A stretch of 57,639 nt of DNA from Hyphomicrobiales bacterium (GCA_900466605.1 UBMU01000048.1:1-57639); one strand, 5' to 3'; positions 1-8,938 are shown, numbered from the stretch's first letter. Notes: generated from the letters alone by a model not told the origin. Made by a program: numbers and translations.

Positions 1-293
1 CCCGTCACCATCAGGCAAGCCGCCTTCTCCTGCAGACCGTAGAGGGCGAGCGCGGGCGTTGGCACGGGGCCGCAGTCGCAAACGGCAAAGCCAAGGTCTG
101 TCAACGCATCGGCGCAGTTCGCCGCGATCTCGGGGCTGGAATCCCTGAAGTCCTGGCCAATGAGGATGGCATCACCGAGGCGCGCCAATCCACTGTCGAG
201 CAGATAGCGTCCGAAGGCTGCGGCATAGAGCGCCGAGGCCCGACCCTTGAGGTCGACAGACAGGCCGCGAAGCCCACTGGTTCCGAATTTCAT
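1..293 (-). CDS. Phosphomannomutase/phosphoglucomutase, N-terminal part (runs off the window)
   Basis: The 97 visible residues begin with the KFGTSGLRG signature that opens the alpha-D-phosphohexomutase family. They run to a PTPALA segment and end at CLMVTG, just before the expected catalytic-serine loop. These enzymes interconvert hexose 1- and 6-phosphates in the cytosol; in a polysaccharide locus the usual role is mannose-1-phosphate for GDP-mannose, or glucose-1-phosphate. The ATG at 293 is preceded by GAAGGAAG, a good ribosome-binding site, which fixes the start. The catalytic serine and the metal-binding and sugar-specificity loops lie outside the window, so mannose versus glucose preference cannot be judged. 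It heads the exopolysaccharide cluster to its right. Confidence 0.85.
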   Translation of the reverse strand, partial: MKFGTSGLRGLSVDLKGRASALYAAAFGRYLLDSGLARLGDAILIGQDFRDSSPEIAANCADALTDLGFAVCDCGPVPTPALALYGLQEKAACLMVT

Positions 294-370
294 TCTGGAC
301 GCTTCCTTCAAACCCGTTACTCATGAATGACCTCCGGGGTACTATCGCGCGCCCAGAAAACACACAAGCC

Positions 371-565
371 TCACCGTGCCCGACGGTCCCTTTCTTCTTT
401 CCAGATAAGGAACAATACACCGCCCACGTAGCCGATTTGCATCAGGGCAACGCAAAGAACGCTATAGTAAATAGAGGTCGATATATTTCCATAATGAATC
501 CAGGAAAGGATAAAAAATACCAAAGCCACATATAGCATTCGTACATAGATGCCGGGCGCACGCAT
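371..565 (-). CDS. ExoX/SyrA-like exopolysaccharide production repressor
   Basis: Small protein of 64 residues (71 if the upstream ATG at 586 is used) with two hydrophobic segments, roughly residues 10-27 and 34-55, and a charged C-terminus KEERDRRAR. The layout and the MRAP start and QIGYVGGVLFLIWKE segment resemble the rhizobial ExoX/SyrA family (PF11089), inner-membrane peptides. In Sinorhizobium, ExoX lowers succinoglycan output by antagonising the initiating transferase ExoY. Here an ExoY-like gene lies 7.5 kb away in the same locus, so a matching brake is a reasonable inference. Neither start has a strong ribosome site; the 565 start is chosen because family members usually begin M-x-AP. 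The family call rests on recognition of short motifs. Confidence 0.7.
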   Translation of the reverse strand: MRAPGIYVRMLYVALVFFILSWIHYGNISTSIYYSVLCVALMQIGYVGGVLFLIWKEERDRRAR

Positions 566-586
566 TAATTCGATAAAGCGCTTCAT

Positions 587-1085
587 TAGTATTTACCAGT
601 TGTTTGCGGCGACGTTCCCACGAGAGCGTTGTTTTTGCAAGTGCGAATGCACCATGATTGCCTCTGGCGGACGCCAGAATAGCATTGGTTTCCAAGGCTG
701 CGATGGCGCCTCGCGCTTCCTGGCGGGAATTGGTTTTGAAAAAAAGTACCGTATATCAGTCTGTTGGAGTAGAACTGTCAGTTTGGCGGCGGGGGACGAT
801 CCTATAAACGAAGGTCGTAAGTTCAACATCTCTTTTTGACAAAGGGCGCTTTTCAAGTGCTTCGAGCAGATATATGCTGCAATGCAGTGTCATAGTATTG
901 TTTCCCCGGCGCATAATACCGGCGCGCGGCAGTCTTCGGAGATTGGTGACCTTGGTAAAGGTGGACGGACTATTGAAGCACCGGCGCGCTTGTCTTCGTG
1001 GTCCCCTGCACGCTCCAACGCGGCCCGGATCTTCCCCTCGTCGCGGCGCGGTTCATTTGCCGCACGCTTGTGGCGGTCTGCCAAG
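587..1085. promoter_or_regulatory. Intergenic control region between the ExoX-like and polymerase-like genes
   Basis: About 500 bases without a convincing gene, lying between divergently transcribed genes. Reading frames here have no ribosome sites or recognisable motifs. A TGC-AAT-GCA element sits at about 879-887, similar in shape to TGC-N3-GCA elements in front of other genes of the locus. A CCGGCGC heptamer is repeated directly at about 907-926. A long 5' leader or a regulator-binding region is likely, but no specific promoter can be assigned. Confidence 0.35.
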
Positions 1086-2525
1086 ATGTTAGAGCCAATC
1101 GGGATATTCACGCTTGCCCTGGGGTTCTACTCGATCACGCGCGGTTACGGAGCAACCCTTTCGACCTTTATCGTTCTGACATTGTTGGGATCGGCAGCGG
1201 CAGTCACTGTCGGTGGTTCGAGCGTACAACCAGCACATCTTTTTCTATTGTTTTTGACGATCGCGGCGCTCCGGTCCAATGAACTGCCTGCTATTGCAAT
1301 GAAGAGCTTCCGGCTCGGGAAGCCGGCGTTCTGGTTGACCTGCCTTGTTCTCTACGGCGCTATCTCGGCCTATTTTTCCCCCAGGCTGTTTGCGGGTATG
1401 AGCTACATCATCCCCCTTGGTGCTTCAGAATATCCGTCGACTGGTGGAACCGTGCCTCTCGGGCCAGTATCAAGCAATCTGACCCAGACGATTTATCTCG
1501 CCGCTGACCTTGTGTGCTTCGTCACCGTCGCGGCTGTGTGTTCCACGCCGACCGGATTTCGTGCCGCACTCAACGGGTTGCTCGCTTATGCTGCCGTCAA
1601 CGTGATGTTTGCCGCTCTCGACCTGGCAACAAGCGCCACCGGAACGCAGGACCTTTTGCAGTTCATGCGTAATGCGCAATATACGTTCCATGACAGCGAC
1701 ACCGTCAATGGCATGAAACGTATCGTTGGCTCGTGGCCCGAGGCGTCTGCCTTTGCAGGAATGACTGTGGGTGCTTTGGGCTTCACCGGGACGCTGTGGA
1801 TTTGCGGCCGCAAGGCTGGGTTGTCCGGGCCGCTTGCTCTATGCTCTCTTGTGCTGATTATCATGTCGACATCATCTACCGGTTTGATCGCCGCGCCGAT
1901 CTGCCTTGTCTTGCTCTATCTCACCGCCCTTCTGCGATGCGGCGTTAGTCCTGAAAGTCGACGCAGCACGGCGGTGGTCCTTCTCGCTCCTCCAATCGTA
2001 GTCACCTTGGCGTTGGTCGTCGTGCTCCAGGAGAGCCTTTTCCGGCCGCTCTATGAGTATGTTGACCTGCTGGTTCTCAGTAAATCTACCTCCAGCTCGG
2101 CAGTCGAAAGGGGGTCCTGGAACGCAGCCGCCTGGCAGAACTTCGTCGATTCCCTTGGACTAGGTGTGGGGTTGGGAACCGCACGCACGTCGAGCTTTCC
2201 ATTGGCACTGTTGTCAAATGTCGGCGTTCCAGGGGCGGTTCTTTTCCTTTTCTTCACGGTCACAGCGTTACGGCCGCGCATGGCGGCCCGCACTCTTGAA
2301 TCCGATGTGAGGCTTGCCGCATGTAACGGTTGCCTGTGTTTGTTGATTGGATCTCTGGTCGCCGGACCGACCGTGGATCTGGGATTGTTGTTTTTTGTTA
2401 TGGCCGGTCTGACGGCCAGCCGACCCGTCGCAAAGGCTGCTGGTATCCCTATGCTGCCGTTGCGCAGTGCTGCTCGCGACGAGGCGAAGCTCCGTCGCCT
2501 GCGGCCTCTGATGGCCCGGATATAG
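1086..2525 (+). CDS. Wzy/O-antigen-ligase-like polysaccharide polymerase (membrane protein)
   Basis: About 479 residues with roughly ten to twelve hydrophobic segments and a larger loop in the second half (around VERGSWNAAAWQNF, LGLGVGLGTARTSS). That pattern is typical of the O-antigen ligase/polymerase (Wzy, ExoQ) superfamily. The expected role is to join lipid-linked repeat units at the periplasmic face of the inner membrane. The frame stays open upstream to 882, but those residues look non-coding and the first hydrophobic segment begins at MLEPIGIF, so ATG 1086 is used; its ribosome site is weak. It is the only polymerase candidate in the locus, which supports the call. Sequence in this superfamily is poorly conserved, so a ligase role is also possible. 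Confidence 0.7.
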   Translation: MLEPIGIFTLALGFYSITRGYGATLSTFIVLTLLGSAAAVTVGGSSVQPAHLFLLFLTIAALRSNELPAIAMKSFRLGKPAFWLTCLVLYGAISAYFSPRLFAGMSYIIPLGASEYPSTGGTVPLGPVSSNLTQTIYLAADLVCFVTVAAVCSTPTGFRAALNGLLAYAAVNVMFAALDLATSATGTQDLLQFMRNAQYTFHDSDTVNGMKRIVGSWPEASAFAGMTVGALGFTGTLWICGRKAGLSGPLALCSLVLIIMSTSSTGLIAAPICLVLLYLTALLRCGVSPESRRSTAVVLLAPPIVVTLALVVVLQESLFRPLYEYVDLLVLSKSTSSSAVERGSWNAAAWQNFVDSLGLGVGLGTARTSSFPLALLSNVGVPGAVLFLFFTVTALRPRMAARTLESDVRLAACNGCLCLLIGSLVAGPTVDLGLLFFVMAGLTASRPVAKAAGIPMLPLRSAARDEAKLRRLRPLMARI

Positions 2526-2534
2526 TCTCGGACG

Positions 2535-3455
2535 TCAGGTGTAGACGCGAAAGTAGTCTATCCGCATTTGGGTATGGAGCTGATCATTTGGCAGATTTGG
2601 CGGGTAGGGCACATCGGCTCGCAGCGCGAGCGTGAGCAAGGGCCAAAAGACGTCACCGTCCAGGTCGAGATCCGGGGAGCGATTGATCGGCCAATTCGCC
2701 GGCTTTCCGGTGCGTGTATCGGTGACGGGTTTGCGTTCGAAGTAGGGAACGCACTTCGTCGAATCTATAAGTATGCCGTAACGTCGGTAGTCAGTGGTCA
2801 GGTCGACGCCCGCCGCTACACCGGTGCTTTCGTGATGCTCACCTGGCTGGCCCCATTCGTGCAGATAGGTTCCATATTGCGACAACTCGAAGCCTTTGTG
2901 CTCGACGACGTCAATTTCGATGCTGGTCTTCGGATCGAGGATGCTGCGACCGTTCATCAGCCAAAACGCCGGCCAGGTGAGGGGATGGCTCGGAAACAAC
3001 ATTCGAGCTTCGAAGTATCCTTTCCGCCAGCCCTTGGTAACAATGCCGTCCTTTTTTGCTGTCTGGATATTACCGGAAATCCATTGGTGCTCGCTGCTGT
3101 TGTTGCCATAGTAAGCGGGGACAGACATCGGAGAGCCAATGTACTTTGCAGAAATTTGGAGTGCCTTGCCGTTTTCTGCGCGGGGATCGTCGACGATGGC
3201 GTAAGGGTCGAAACCCTCTTCACCTGTGCGCCTGGCAAATGCCGAGCGTCCGTAGAAACCGGGGTCAAACGTTCCAGCCTTTGGACCAGCATTCCAGACA
3301 GACCAATCGAGCTGCGAAAAATTGTCTTCGAACGCGAGGCTGCGCACAGCCGTTGGATCGTCGGAATCTGCCTGTGCAGTTCGCGCAAGACCTGCGCACA
3401 ACAATGCGGTCGCAGTCGATACAAAGCTTCGCCGGGACATTGCGTGTTCGGCCAT
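2535..3455 (-). CDS. Secreted GH16 beta-glycanase (ExoK/ExsH-like)
   Basis: 306 residues. A twin-arginine-like signal (SRRSF followed by ATALLCAGLARTAQA) indicates export. The mature protein is a glycoside hydrolase family 16 domain with the catalytic motif EIDVVE, of the beta-bulge type, in which the two glutamates are nucleophile and acid/base. Upstream WPAFWLM and downstream RRYGILID fit the fold. In rhizobia such enzymes cut nascent exopolysaccharide to set chain length. ATG 3455 is preferred because GGAG lies six bases upstream; a TTG in frame at 3482 has no such site. It follows the glycosyltransferase gene ending at 3486 and is probably cotranscribed with it. The exact linkage cut cannot be read from the sequence. 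Confidence 0.85.
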   Translation of the reverse strand: MAEHAMSRRSFVSTATALLCAGLARTAQADSDDPTAVRSLAFEDNFSQLDWSVWNAGPKAGTFDPGFYGRSAFARRTGEEGFDPYAIVDDPRAENGKALQISAKYIGSPMSVPAYYGNNSSEHQWISGNIQTAKKDGIVTKGWRKGYFEARMLFPSHPLTWPAFWLMNGRSILDPKTSIEIDVVEHKGFELSQYGTYLHEWGQPGEHHESTGVAAGVDLTTDYRRYGILIDSTKCVPYFERKPVTDTRTGKPANWPINRSPDLDLDGDVFWPLLTLALRADVPYPPNLPNDQLHTQMRIDYFRVYT

Positions 3456-3485
3456 CAAAAACTCCAAACTGGAAGCTGTCAAAGA

Positions 3486-4628
3486 CTAACGGGCAGCGGC
3501 ACGCAACGCGGTCGCATGCACATCGACGACCTGCTCTTCACTGTATTGGTCGATAAATGTTTTCCGGAATTCTGCATTGCCTTTCTCGGCAGCGGCGTTG
3601 TCACAATAGTGAACCATCGCTGCGACAAGCGACCGGCCCCCTTCAGGATCGACCAGTCGGCCGAGCCTTTGATCAACAAGAATGTCGCTAGGGCCGAACT
3701 CGCAATCGGTCGAGATGACGGGTAAACCGAAGCGCAGCGCTTCGCAAATCGCCAACGACCAACCTTCCCAACGGGATGTCGATACATAGATGTCGCTTGT
3801 GGAAAGTGCGGGTTGCGGATTGTCAGGATGATGTTCGATCGCGACAACCTCATCGAGACCCAGTCGTCGAATCTCGTTGCGCAGGTCTTGCTCGCCAGCA
3901 CCATGGCCAACGATCTTCAGGCGCGCATTATTGCGCTGTTTAAAGAGCTCAGCGAAGGCTTGAATGAGAATGTCCTGGCCCTTTTGATAGGAGAAGCGGC
4001 CGACATTCACGAATGTAACGCAGCCCGGCTCGCCGCCGGATGCCGCCTCGACCCCGTCGAATCTGCGAACCGGGTTTGGGACCCAGCATTGTGGTGTTTT
4101 GCTGGCGAACATGTCACGAAACGATGCCAGTTGTCGCGGCGAGGTTCCAAAAACATATGAAGCACGTTGTAGGAAGAACATCCTCATCAGGAAGAATAAG
4201 ATCTTCGCTTTTACATGGCTTCGTTCGCGCTTGGGGTTGCCATGCAGATGGACAGCGAAGTTCCTACGAATGCCAAGGCACGAGACCATGGCGATCACGG
4301 CGGGTTCAATCTGGGGTACAACAATCAGGTCGTAGTCCTTGCTCTTGATGACGTCGCGAAAAGTACGCATCAATTGTAGTCTGCCTTGCGGCCGTCGATC
4401 TATCGCGTGGTACTTCGGGTTCGCCGGTCGGTTGTGATGGGAGGACGTATAGAGAACCTCGACCTCGAAATCATCGGAGTACTTTTCGGTCAGATTGGTG
4501 CAGATCGTATCGACCACACGCTCGATCCCGGCAAATGACTGAGTGCCAGGTTGGATGTAAAGAATCTTTCGGCGAGGTGATGGAGGAAAGGCATATTTCT
4601 GTCCGAGCTTGGCTGCACTCAGCTCCAT
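3486..4628 (-). CDS. GT4-family glycosyltransferase
   Basis: 380 residues with a GT-B layout: an N-terminal half with GTQSFAGIERVVD (acceptor side), then NVGRFSYQKGQDILIQAF at the domain junction and the E-x7-E motif EGWSLAICE in the donor-sugar domain. Retaining glycosyltransferases of this family add one sugar from a nucleotide donor to the lipid-linked repeat unit at the cytoplasmic membrane face. The start is preceded by AAGGA about nine bases away. It is followed closely by the GH16 gene. Donor and linkage are not predictable. Confidence 0.85.
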   Translation of the reverse strand: MELSAAKLGQKYAFPPSPRRKILYIQPGTQSFAGIERVVDTICTNLTEKYSDDFEVEVLYTSSHHNRPANPKYHAIDRRPQGRLQLMRTFRDVIKSKDYDLIVVPQIEPAVIAMVSCLGIRRNFAVHLHGNPKRERSHVKAKILFFLMRMFFLQRASYVFGTSPRQLASFRDMFASKTPQCWVPNPVRRFDGVEAASGGEPGCVTFVNVGRFSYQKGQDILIQAFAELFKQRNNARLKIVGHGAGEQDLRNEIRRLGLDEVVAIEHHPDNPQPALSTSDIYVSTSRWEGWSLAICEALRFGLPVISTDCEFGPSDILVDQRLGRLVDPEGGRSLVAAMVHYCDNAAAEKGNAEFRKTFIDQYSEEQVVDVHATALRAAAR

Positions 4629-4910
4629 AAATTAGGGTCCTTTTGAGCCAGTCGGATCGTATCCGGATAGTATCGGAAACGGAGTATCGGGCGTACATCC
4701 AATTGCGCGACGCACAATAAAATCCATTTGTTCAGCAGTATAATTGTGCAGTGCGGTGTGAAATGCAAGAGTAAATATGGAGGAAAAGGCGTTAAATATA
4801 TTCGGTATGGCGCCCGTTGATGAACAGGCTCCAGTTGTTCCTAGATAGAAATCTCCTGCTGAAGACGCAAACAACTTCGCCAATCGTCTCCATTCAGCCG
4901 GCGCTGATCT
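4629..4910. other. AT-rich intergenic gap inside the minus-strand exopolysaccharide block
   Basis: About 280 bases with lower GC than the flanking genes and no supported gene. On the plus strand, 4703-4722 reads TTGCGCGACGCACAATAAAA, a loose variant of the motif at 7986-8006 and 20191-20211. Near 4741-4755 there is TATAATTGTGCAGTGC. A separate promoter for the downstream glycosyltransferase and glycanase genes is plausible but not shown. Confidence 0.3.
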
Positions 4911-5198
4911 TTAGTCTGCCGTATACTTGGATTGAATCTTCTGTGCCGAACGACGGTCGCTGGCGCGACGGACATAGAGAAAATAGAGTGCGCCGTGCGT
5001 GAACAAATATCCGGCTTCCAGAGCGGCAGCGAAAGCTATGCTCCATCCAACAGCTGGCAGAACCGCTGAGCCCGTCGAAAAACTGAAGACTGCATATGCA
5101 GCCATCACGACGAGGACAATCAACGTGAAAATTAATACAGGTAAGCGCAACGCTGAGATTGCGCCGATGACGAAACAAATTGCAAGTGCCCACCCCAT
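4911..5198 (-). CDS. Small three-helix membrane protein of unknown function
   Basis: 95 residues with about three hydrophobic segments (starting ALAICFVIGAISA, VLIFTLIVLVVMAAY and VGWSIAFAAALEAGYLF) and a charged C-terminus. No catalytic motif is visible and I do not recognise a functional family. ATG 5198 is chosen because GGAG lies exactly six bases upstream; an in-frame ATG at 5249 has a poorly spaced site. It lies between the export protein gene and a glycosyltransferase gene on the same strand, so an accessory role in polysaccharide assembly or export is an inference from position only. Confidence 0.65.
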   Translation of the reverse strand: MGWALAICFVIGAISALRLPVLIFTLIVLVVMAAYAVFSFSTGSAVLPAVGWSIAFAAALEAGYLFTHGALYFLYVRRASDRRSAQKIQSKYTAD

Positions 5199-5337
5199 AG
5201 GCTGCTCCGATTTTCTGCCCAGGAGACCCCGGGAATGATCATCGGCCATATACCTAAGATAGGCAAGCTAAAATTATCTGAAGGTAGTAGACCTCGCGCT
5301 TGACAACCAACGGACGTCAGCACTCAACCACAAAATG

Positions 5338-6663
5338 CTAATTGCTATTGGCAGCCGCTGCTGGCTCGCCGCGAAGGCGTCTGTCGACGCGTATTACGTC
5401 GCCAGGCAAAACCGGATCGTTGTCAGTGACGATCAAACTCTGGTTGCTGCCATCGACAACCCGACTGATTGTCGTTGCAAAGGAATAGATCTCCTTGTCC
5501 TCTTCCAGGGCCGCAACCGCGGCCGGTGCGCGCACTTCGAGGTTTCTCAAAAGATCGCTCGCAGTTTCAGTCTTTTTGGCGTTCGATGCGAAGCGATCTC
5601 GCAGCTCAGCTGCTTCGGTGAGCGCGCTGATGCGATAGCGGTTCCTTACATCACCGATATCCTGATCGACCTTGGCCAGATCCTGCTGCGTTTTTAAGAT
5701 CGCGAGCGATACGTCAAGATTTCGGCTCTCCAGGTCAGCGACGTTCTGGTTGGCGCCAAGCTGGCGAGCCGAGACCGTCAAGCCCTGCGATATCAGCTTG
5801 TTGACCGAGCCGAGGTCTTTGTTGGCCAGATCGATCTGTTTCGCAAAAGAGGCCGACTTTTCTTTCAGAGCGGAAATCTGGTTTGCCGCGAGCACCTTTG
5901 CCTGGTTGAGCGCAACAATCTCTGTCTCCATCGATCGCATGCGCGTCTCAAACAGCGCACTCTCTTCACTCATCATCCGTTCGATACCGGGCTCGCCTTT
6001 TCTTGAGGTCAATTCCGCGGGAAACTGAATGTCGGGGACATTGCTGAGGATGGCATCGACACGCGCCTGGCGCGCGACAAGTTCGAGCCGTTCGGCCTCG
6101 AGCGCGCGCAAGTCTCCTCGCCCAGTAAGGGCGTCGCGCTGCAGGCTGATGAGGTTTGAATCGACGGGTCCGACCCCCCCAGCCATACTGATCGCCTGAA
6201 CAACGGTCAGGCCCGGGCTGAAGCTATACTTGCCAGGCGTGGCCACCAGACCGGTGACAAAAAAAGGACGGTAGGACGATATTTCAACGGAAGCATTGGG
6301 CCTCTTTTGCAGGCCTACCTGATTTTGAAGCCTTTCGCCGATAGCGTCAGAAACCTGCTCAAGGGTTTTACCCGACGCCGGTAACGTTCCGATGATCGGC
6401 AATGAAAGATTTCCGGCCGTCGAGATAACGAACTCGCCGGTCAAAGGCACCCATTCGAAAGGAGCCCCTGTACTCGGCCGCCACTCAAAGACACGAATCT
6501 TGAGTACGTCTTGAGGGCCGAGCAGATAATCCTGAGCCGCAGCGGTATGGTTTCCGCCAAAAAGCACAGCAACGGTCGCCGCGGCAAAAAGCCACGCGAA
6601 CCTCGACCAATCGCCAAGAAAATGTCTGGCGACGCTGGAGTGCTGGACGGATCTAAAAAACAT
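5338..6663 (-). CDS. ExoF-like outer-membrane polysaccharide export (OPX) protein
   Basis: About 441 residues. An N-terminal signal segment (WLFAAATVAVLFGG, cleavage likely after AAA-Q) is followed by a polysaccharide export domain beginning DYLLGPQDVLKIRVFEW and an SLBB-like part (VTGLVATPGKYSFSPGLTVVQAI). A long, probably coiled-coil stretch runs from about residue 180 to 370. There is no lipobox, as in rhizobial ExoF. The protein should form the periplasmic/outer-membrane export conduit with the co-polymerase encoded at 11065. ATG 6663 is preferred because GGAG lies six bases upstream; ATG 6675 is also in frame. It lies 48 bases after a glycosyltransferase gene, in the same operon. Confidence 0.88.
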   Translation of the reverse strand: MFFRSVQHSSVARHFLGDWSRFAWLFAAATVAVLFGGNHTAAAQDYLLGPQDVLKIRVFEWRPSTGAPFEWVPLTGEFVISTAGNLSLPIIGTLPASGKTLEQVSDAIGERLQNQVGLQKRPNASVEISSYRPFFVTGLVATPGKYSFSPGLTVVQAISMAGGVGPVDSNLISLQRDALTGRGDLRALEAERLELVARQARVDAILSNVPDIQFPAELTSRKGEPGIERMMSEESALFETRMRSMETEIVALNQAKVLAANQISALKEKSASFAKQIDLANKDLGSVNKLISQGLTVSARQLGANQNVADLESRNLDVSLAILKTQQDLAKVDQDIGDVRNRYRISALTEAAELRDRFASNAKKTETASDLLRNLEVRAPAAVAALEEDKEIYSFATTISRVVDGSNQSLIVTDNDPVLPGDVIRVDRRLRGEPAAAANSN

Positions 6664-6711
6664 CAGTTGCTCCATGGCACAATGGACTGAGACTACAACA
6701 GGCAAAGCAGG

Positions 6712-7818
6712 TCACGCCGGAACCGCAAGCTCAGTCCCGGTTGCGCGTTCAACAAAGGTACGGAAACGGTTGACGAACACCTCACGGCGAAAATCTGCGG
6801 CACGCGAGACAGCATCGGCCGGATTAAAATCCAATCGCTCCATTCGTTGGACGGCGTCGATCAGGGCATCGATCGTCTGGTCCTTGAAAAAGACGCCGGT
6901 CTTGTTGGCAACGACAGTTTCGGTCGCCCCGCCGCGTCCGTACGCTACGACCGGGCGGCCGCTTGCCATCGCTTCGACCGGGACGATTCCGAAATCTTCT
7001 TCTCCGGGAAATACAAGCGCCTTGCACCGGGCGTAATGATGCTTGAGAACATCGAAGGGCTGAGAACCGAGGATAGTCACCGTGGGGCCTGCGATCTTCT
7101 TGAGGTGCTCAAGCATTTCGCCGCCGCCGATGACGACAAGTTTCGCTTTCATCCGATTGAAAGCCTCGACGGCAAGGTCGGGCCTTTTGTAGCTCACGAG
7201 TTCTCCTACCATGAGGTAGTGGTCACCAACTTCCGACGACGCGACTGGCCGAAAGGCGGCGGTATCGACGGGAGGATGGATGACGGAGGCCTCCCGGCGG
7301 TAATAGCTCCTGATGCGGTTCGCAACCGTTGTCGAGTTTGCGACGAAATCATCGACGCGATTGGCTGTCGCAACGTCCCAGGTCCTGAGGTAGTGCGCCA
7401 TCGGGGGCATCATCAGGCGCGTCATCAGTCCGGAGCTCTCATAGTACTTGTTGTACATGTTCCAGATATAGCGCATCGGCGAGTGGCAATAGCAGACGTG
7501 CATGGCCGGCGACATTGGGATAATTCCCTTGGCGGGTCCCGATTCGCTGCTGATGACAAGGTCGTAGGCACTGAGATCTATTTGCTCGAGGGCCATCGGC
7601 ATCAAGGGCAGGTAACGCTTGTACATCTTGCGTGCGTACGGCAACGATCCGATGAAGGTTGTCTGAATTCGGTGGCGTTTCAGCTTGTCCGAAATCGCGG
7701 TAGGGTCGAAGACATGCGTATAGATGTCTGCCGTTGGGAATATGTCGCATAGCGCCTCGAGGACTTTCTCCCCGCCACGCATGCCCACCAGCCAGTAATG
7801 TATGATTGCTACTCGCAC
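6712..7818 (-). CDS. GT4-family glycosyltransferase (WbaZ-like)
   Basis: 368 residues beginning VRVAIIHYWLVGMRGGEKV, the well-known opening of GT4 transferases of the WbaZ type, several of which use GDP-mannose. The donor domain has MVGELVSYKRPDLAVEAF and the E-x7-E motif EDFGIVPVE. The GTG at 7818 is the likely start: GGAG lies six bases upstream and the protein begins directly at the first beta strand, whereas further upstream in frame the residues look non-coding. It opens the minus-strand operon running to the export protein and is divergent from the ExoY-like gene. A mannose donor would fit the phosphomannomutase at the left edge, but that is inference. Confidence 0.87.
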   Translation of the reverse strand: MRVAIIHYWLVGMRGGEKVLEALCDIFPTADIYTHVFDPTAISDKLKRHRIQTTFIGSLPYARKMYKRYLPLMPMALEQIDLSAYDLVISSESGPAKGIIPMSPAMHVCYCHSPMRYIWNMYNKYYESSGLMTRLMMPPMAHYLRTWDVATANRVDDFVANSTTVANRIRSYYRREASVIHPPVDTAAFRPVASSEVGDHYLMVGELVSYKRPDLAVEAFNRMKAKLVVIGGGEMLEHLKKIAGPTVTILGSQPFDVLKHHYARCKALVFPGEEDFGIVPVEAMASGRPVVAYGRGGATETVVANKTGVFFKDQTIDALIDAVQRMERLDFNPADAVSRAADFRREVFVNRFRTFVERATGTELAVPA

Positions 7819-8110
7819 GCAATGCTCCACAAAACACACATGAGTAATACTTACTGTAGCGTGCAAAACGAGCGGCAAACCTATCTAGTTTTCGATATGT
7901 ATATTTCGAGAATCTAGATCAGTTCTATTATGAAAATAAGACAGCAACTTCCGGGAAGTACGCCCTATTTCTCGCATTGCACCGATGTATAGTGCAGCGC
8001 AATAAACTTATTGTCAAATCGTTTAATACTTGTTAACGTTCTTGTGCTTGCCCGTCTGGGCATTCTCTGCACAAGCCCAGGAACAGTTTTACTTATGTGG
8101 GAGTACGCGG
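7819..8110. promoter_or_regulatory. Divergent promoter region between the GT4 operon and the ExoY-like gene
   Basis: AT-rich 290-base gap between divergent start codons. It contains TGTATA followed by GTGCAGCGCAATAAA at 7986-8006, nearly identical to a site at 20191-20211. There is also a TGCAC-N9-GTGCA inverted repeat at about 7978-7996, overlapping the motif. The region must drive both flanking transcription units. Individual -35/-10 boxes cannot be called with confidence. Confidence 0.55.
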
Positions 8111-8836
8111 ATGAGGGAAATAGATCTCGGCCGAGAATTTGAGAGCTTTGATAAAACACGACGACGGCCTGGAAGTGTGCCACTACTCAGTGTCGGCAAG
8201 AAGAGAAATGACGACACATCGGCAGCCTCTGGTTTCGCCAAGTATGCGCTTGACGCGGTCTTCGCACTGGTCGGACTGATCGTCCTCTTGCCAATGATCC
8301 TAATGCTCATGGCAATCCTGCTCGTGTTGCAGGGGCGGCCCATATTTATCGCGCATCGCCGTATCGGCCGGAATGGCGTGATGTTTCCCTGCCTCAAATT
8401 CAGGACAATGGTAACAAATTCCGACCAGGTCCTGGCGCGACATCTTGCGGCTAATCCCCATTGCAGGGAAGAGTGGAACGCCACTCGTAAGCTTCGCGAC
8501 GATCCACGCGTAACGCCGTTCGGCGCATTTTTGCGCAAGAGCAGCCTGGATGAGATACCCCAGCTTCTCAATGTCATCTTCGGATCCATGAGCCTTGTTG
8601 GTCCTCGCCCGATTGTAACGAGTGAAGCTGAGCTCTACGGCGTGCACTACGCAGACTACATCAAGGTTCGTCCAGGGCTCACGGGATTGTGGCAGGTGAG
8701 TGGGCGTAGCGACACGAGCTATGGAGAGCGTGTACAGCTCGACGTGCGCTATGTCAGAGAGCGCAGCATCATTGGCGACCTGGCGATTATCTTTAAAACG
8801 ATCCCTGCTGTCTTGCGCTCGCGCGGTAGCTATTAA
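8111..8836 (+). CDS. ExoY-like undecaprenyl-phosphate sugar-phosphate transferase
   Basis: 241 residues of the bacterial sugar transferase (PHPT) family. There is one hydrophobic segment at about 44-75, then the conserved KFRTM, SLDEIPQLLNV, MSLVGPRP and RPGLTGLWQVSGRSD motifs. The reaction moves a hexose-1-phosphate from a UDP-sugar onto undecaprenyl phosphate at the inner membrane, starting each repeat unit. It is short like ExoY and lacks the five-helix N-terminal part of WbaP. ATG 8111 has GGGAG nine bases upstream. The ExoX-like peptide gene near 0.4 kb would be its natural antagonist. Whether galactose or glucose is transferred cannot be decided here. Confidence 0.9.
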   Translation: MREIDLGREFESFDKTRRRPGSVPLLSVGKKRNDDTSAASGFAKYALDAVFALVGLIVLLPMILMLMAILLVLQGRPIFIAHRRIGRNGVMFPCLKFRTMVTNSDQVLARHLAANPHCREEWNATRKLRDDPRVTPFGAFLRKSSLDEIPQLLNVIFGSMSLVGPRPIVTSEAELYGVHYADYIKVRPGLTGLWQVSGRSDTSYGERVQLDVRYVRERSIIGDLAIIFKTIPAVLRSRGSY

Positions 8837-8843
8837 GCCAATA

Positions 8844-8885
8844 GGCGCGGGACCCCTCGCGCACTCACTTTCATTTTTATTTGAT
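8844..8885 (+). terminator. Likely transcription terminator after the ExoY-like gene
   Basis: A GCGCG...CGCGC stem (8845-8849 with 8858-8862), which can be extended by GG/CC pairs around a bulge, is followed by a T-rich stretch CTTTCATTTTTATTT. It starts nine bases after the stop codon. Confidence 0.5.
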
Positions 8886-8914
8886 CGACGTGCCAGGCGA
8901 TTTGTTCGCTAGGG

Positions 8915-8938
8915 ATTGCTCAGCTCTCGCAGAGCAAT
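8915..8938. other. Overlapping inverted repeats between ExoY-like gene and GT fusion gene
   Basis: ATTGCTC (8915-8921) pairs with GAGCAAT (8932-8938) across ten bases. A second, mutually exclusive hairpin GCTCT-CGC-AGAGC occupies 8923-8935. No T-run follows. It may be an operator or a leader structure for the gene starting at 9047. Confidence 0.35.

Noticed and set aside
882..1085. Upstream extension of the polymerase-like gene
   Set aside because: Open frame but no membrane segment, unnatural composition and no ribosome site; the first helix begins at 1086.
2568..3725. 385-codon plus-strand frame
   Set aside because: Antisense to the GH16 and glycosyltransferase genes; no family motifs.
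4632..4883. 83-codon minus-strand frame
   Set aside because: No ribosome site, no domain, AT-rich intergenic composition.
6847..7752. 301-codon plus-strand frame
   Set aside because: Antisense to a well-supported GT4 gene.
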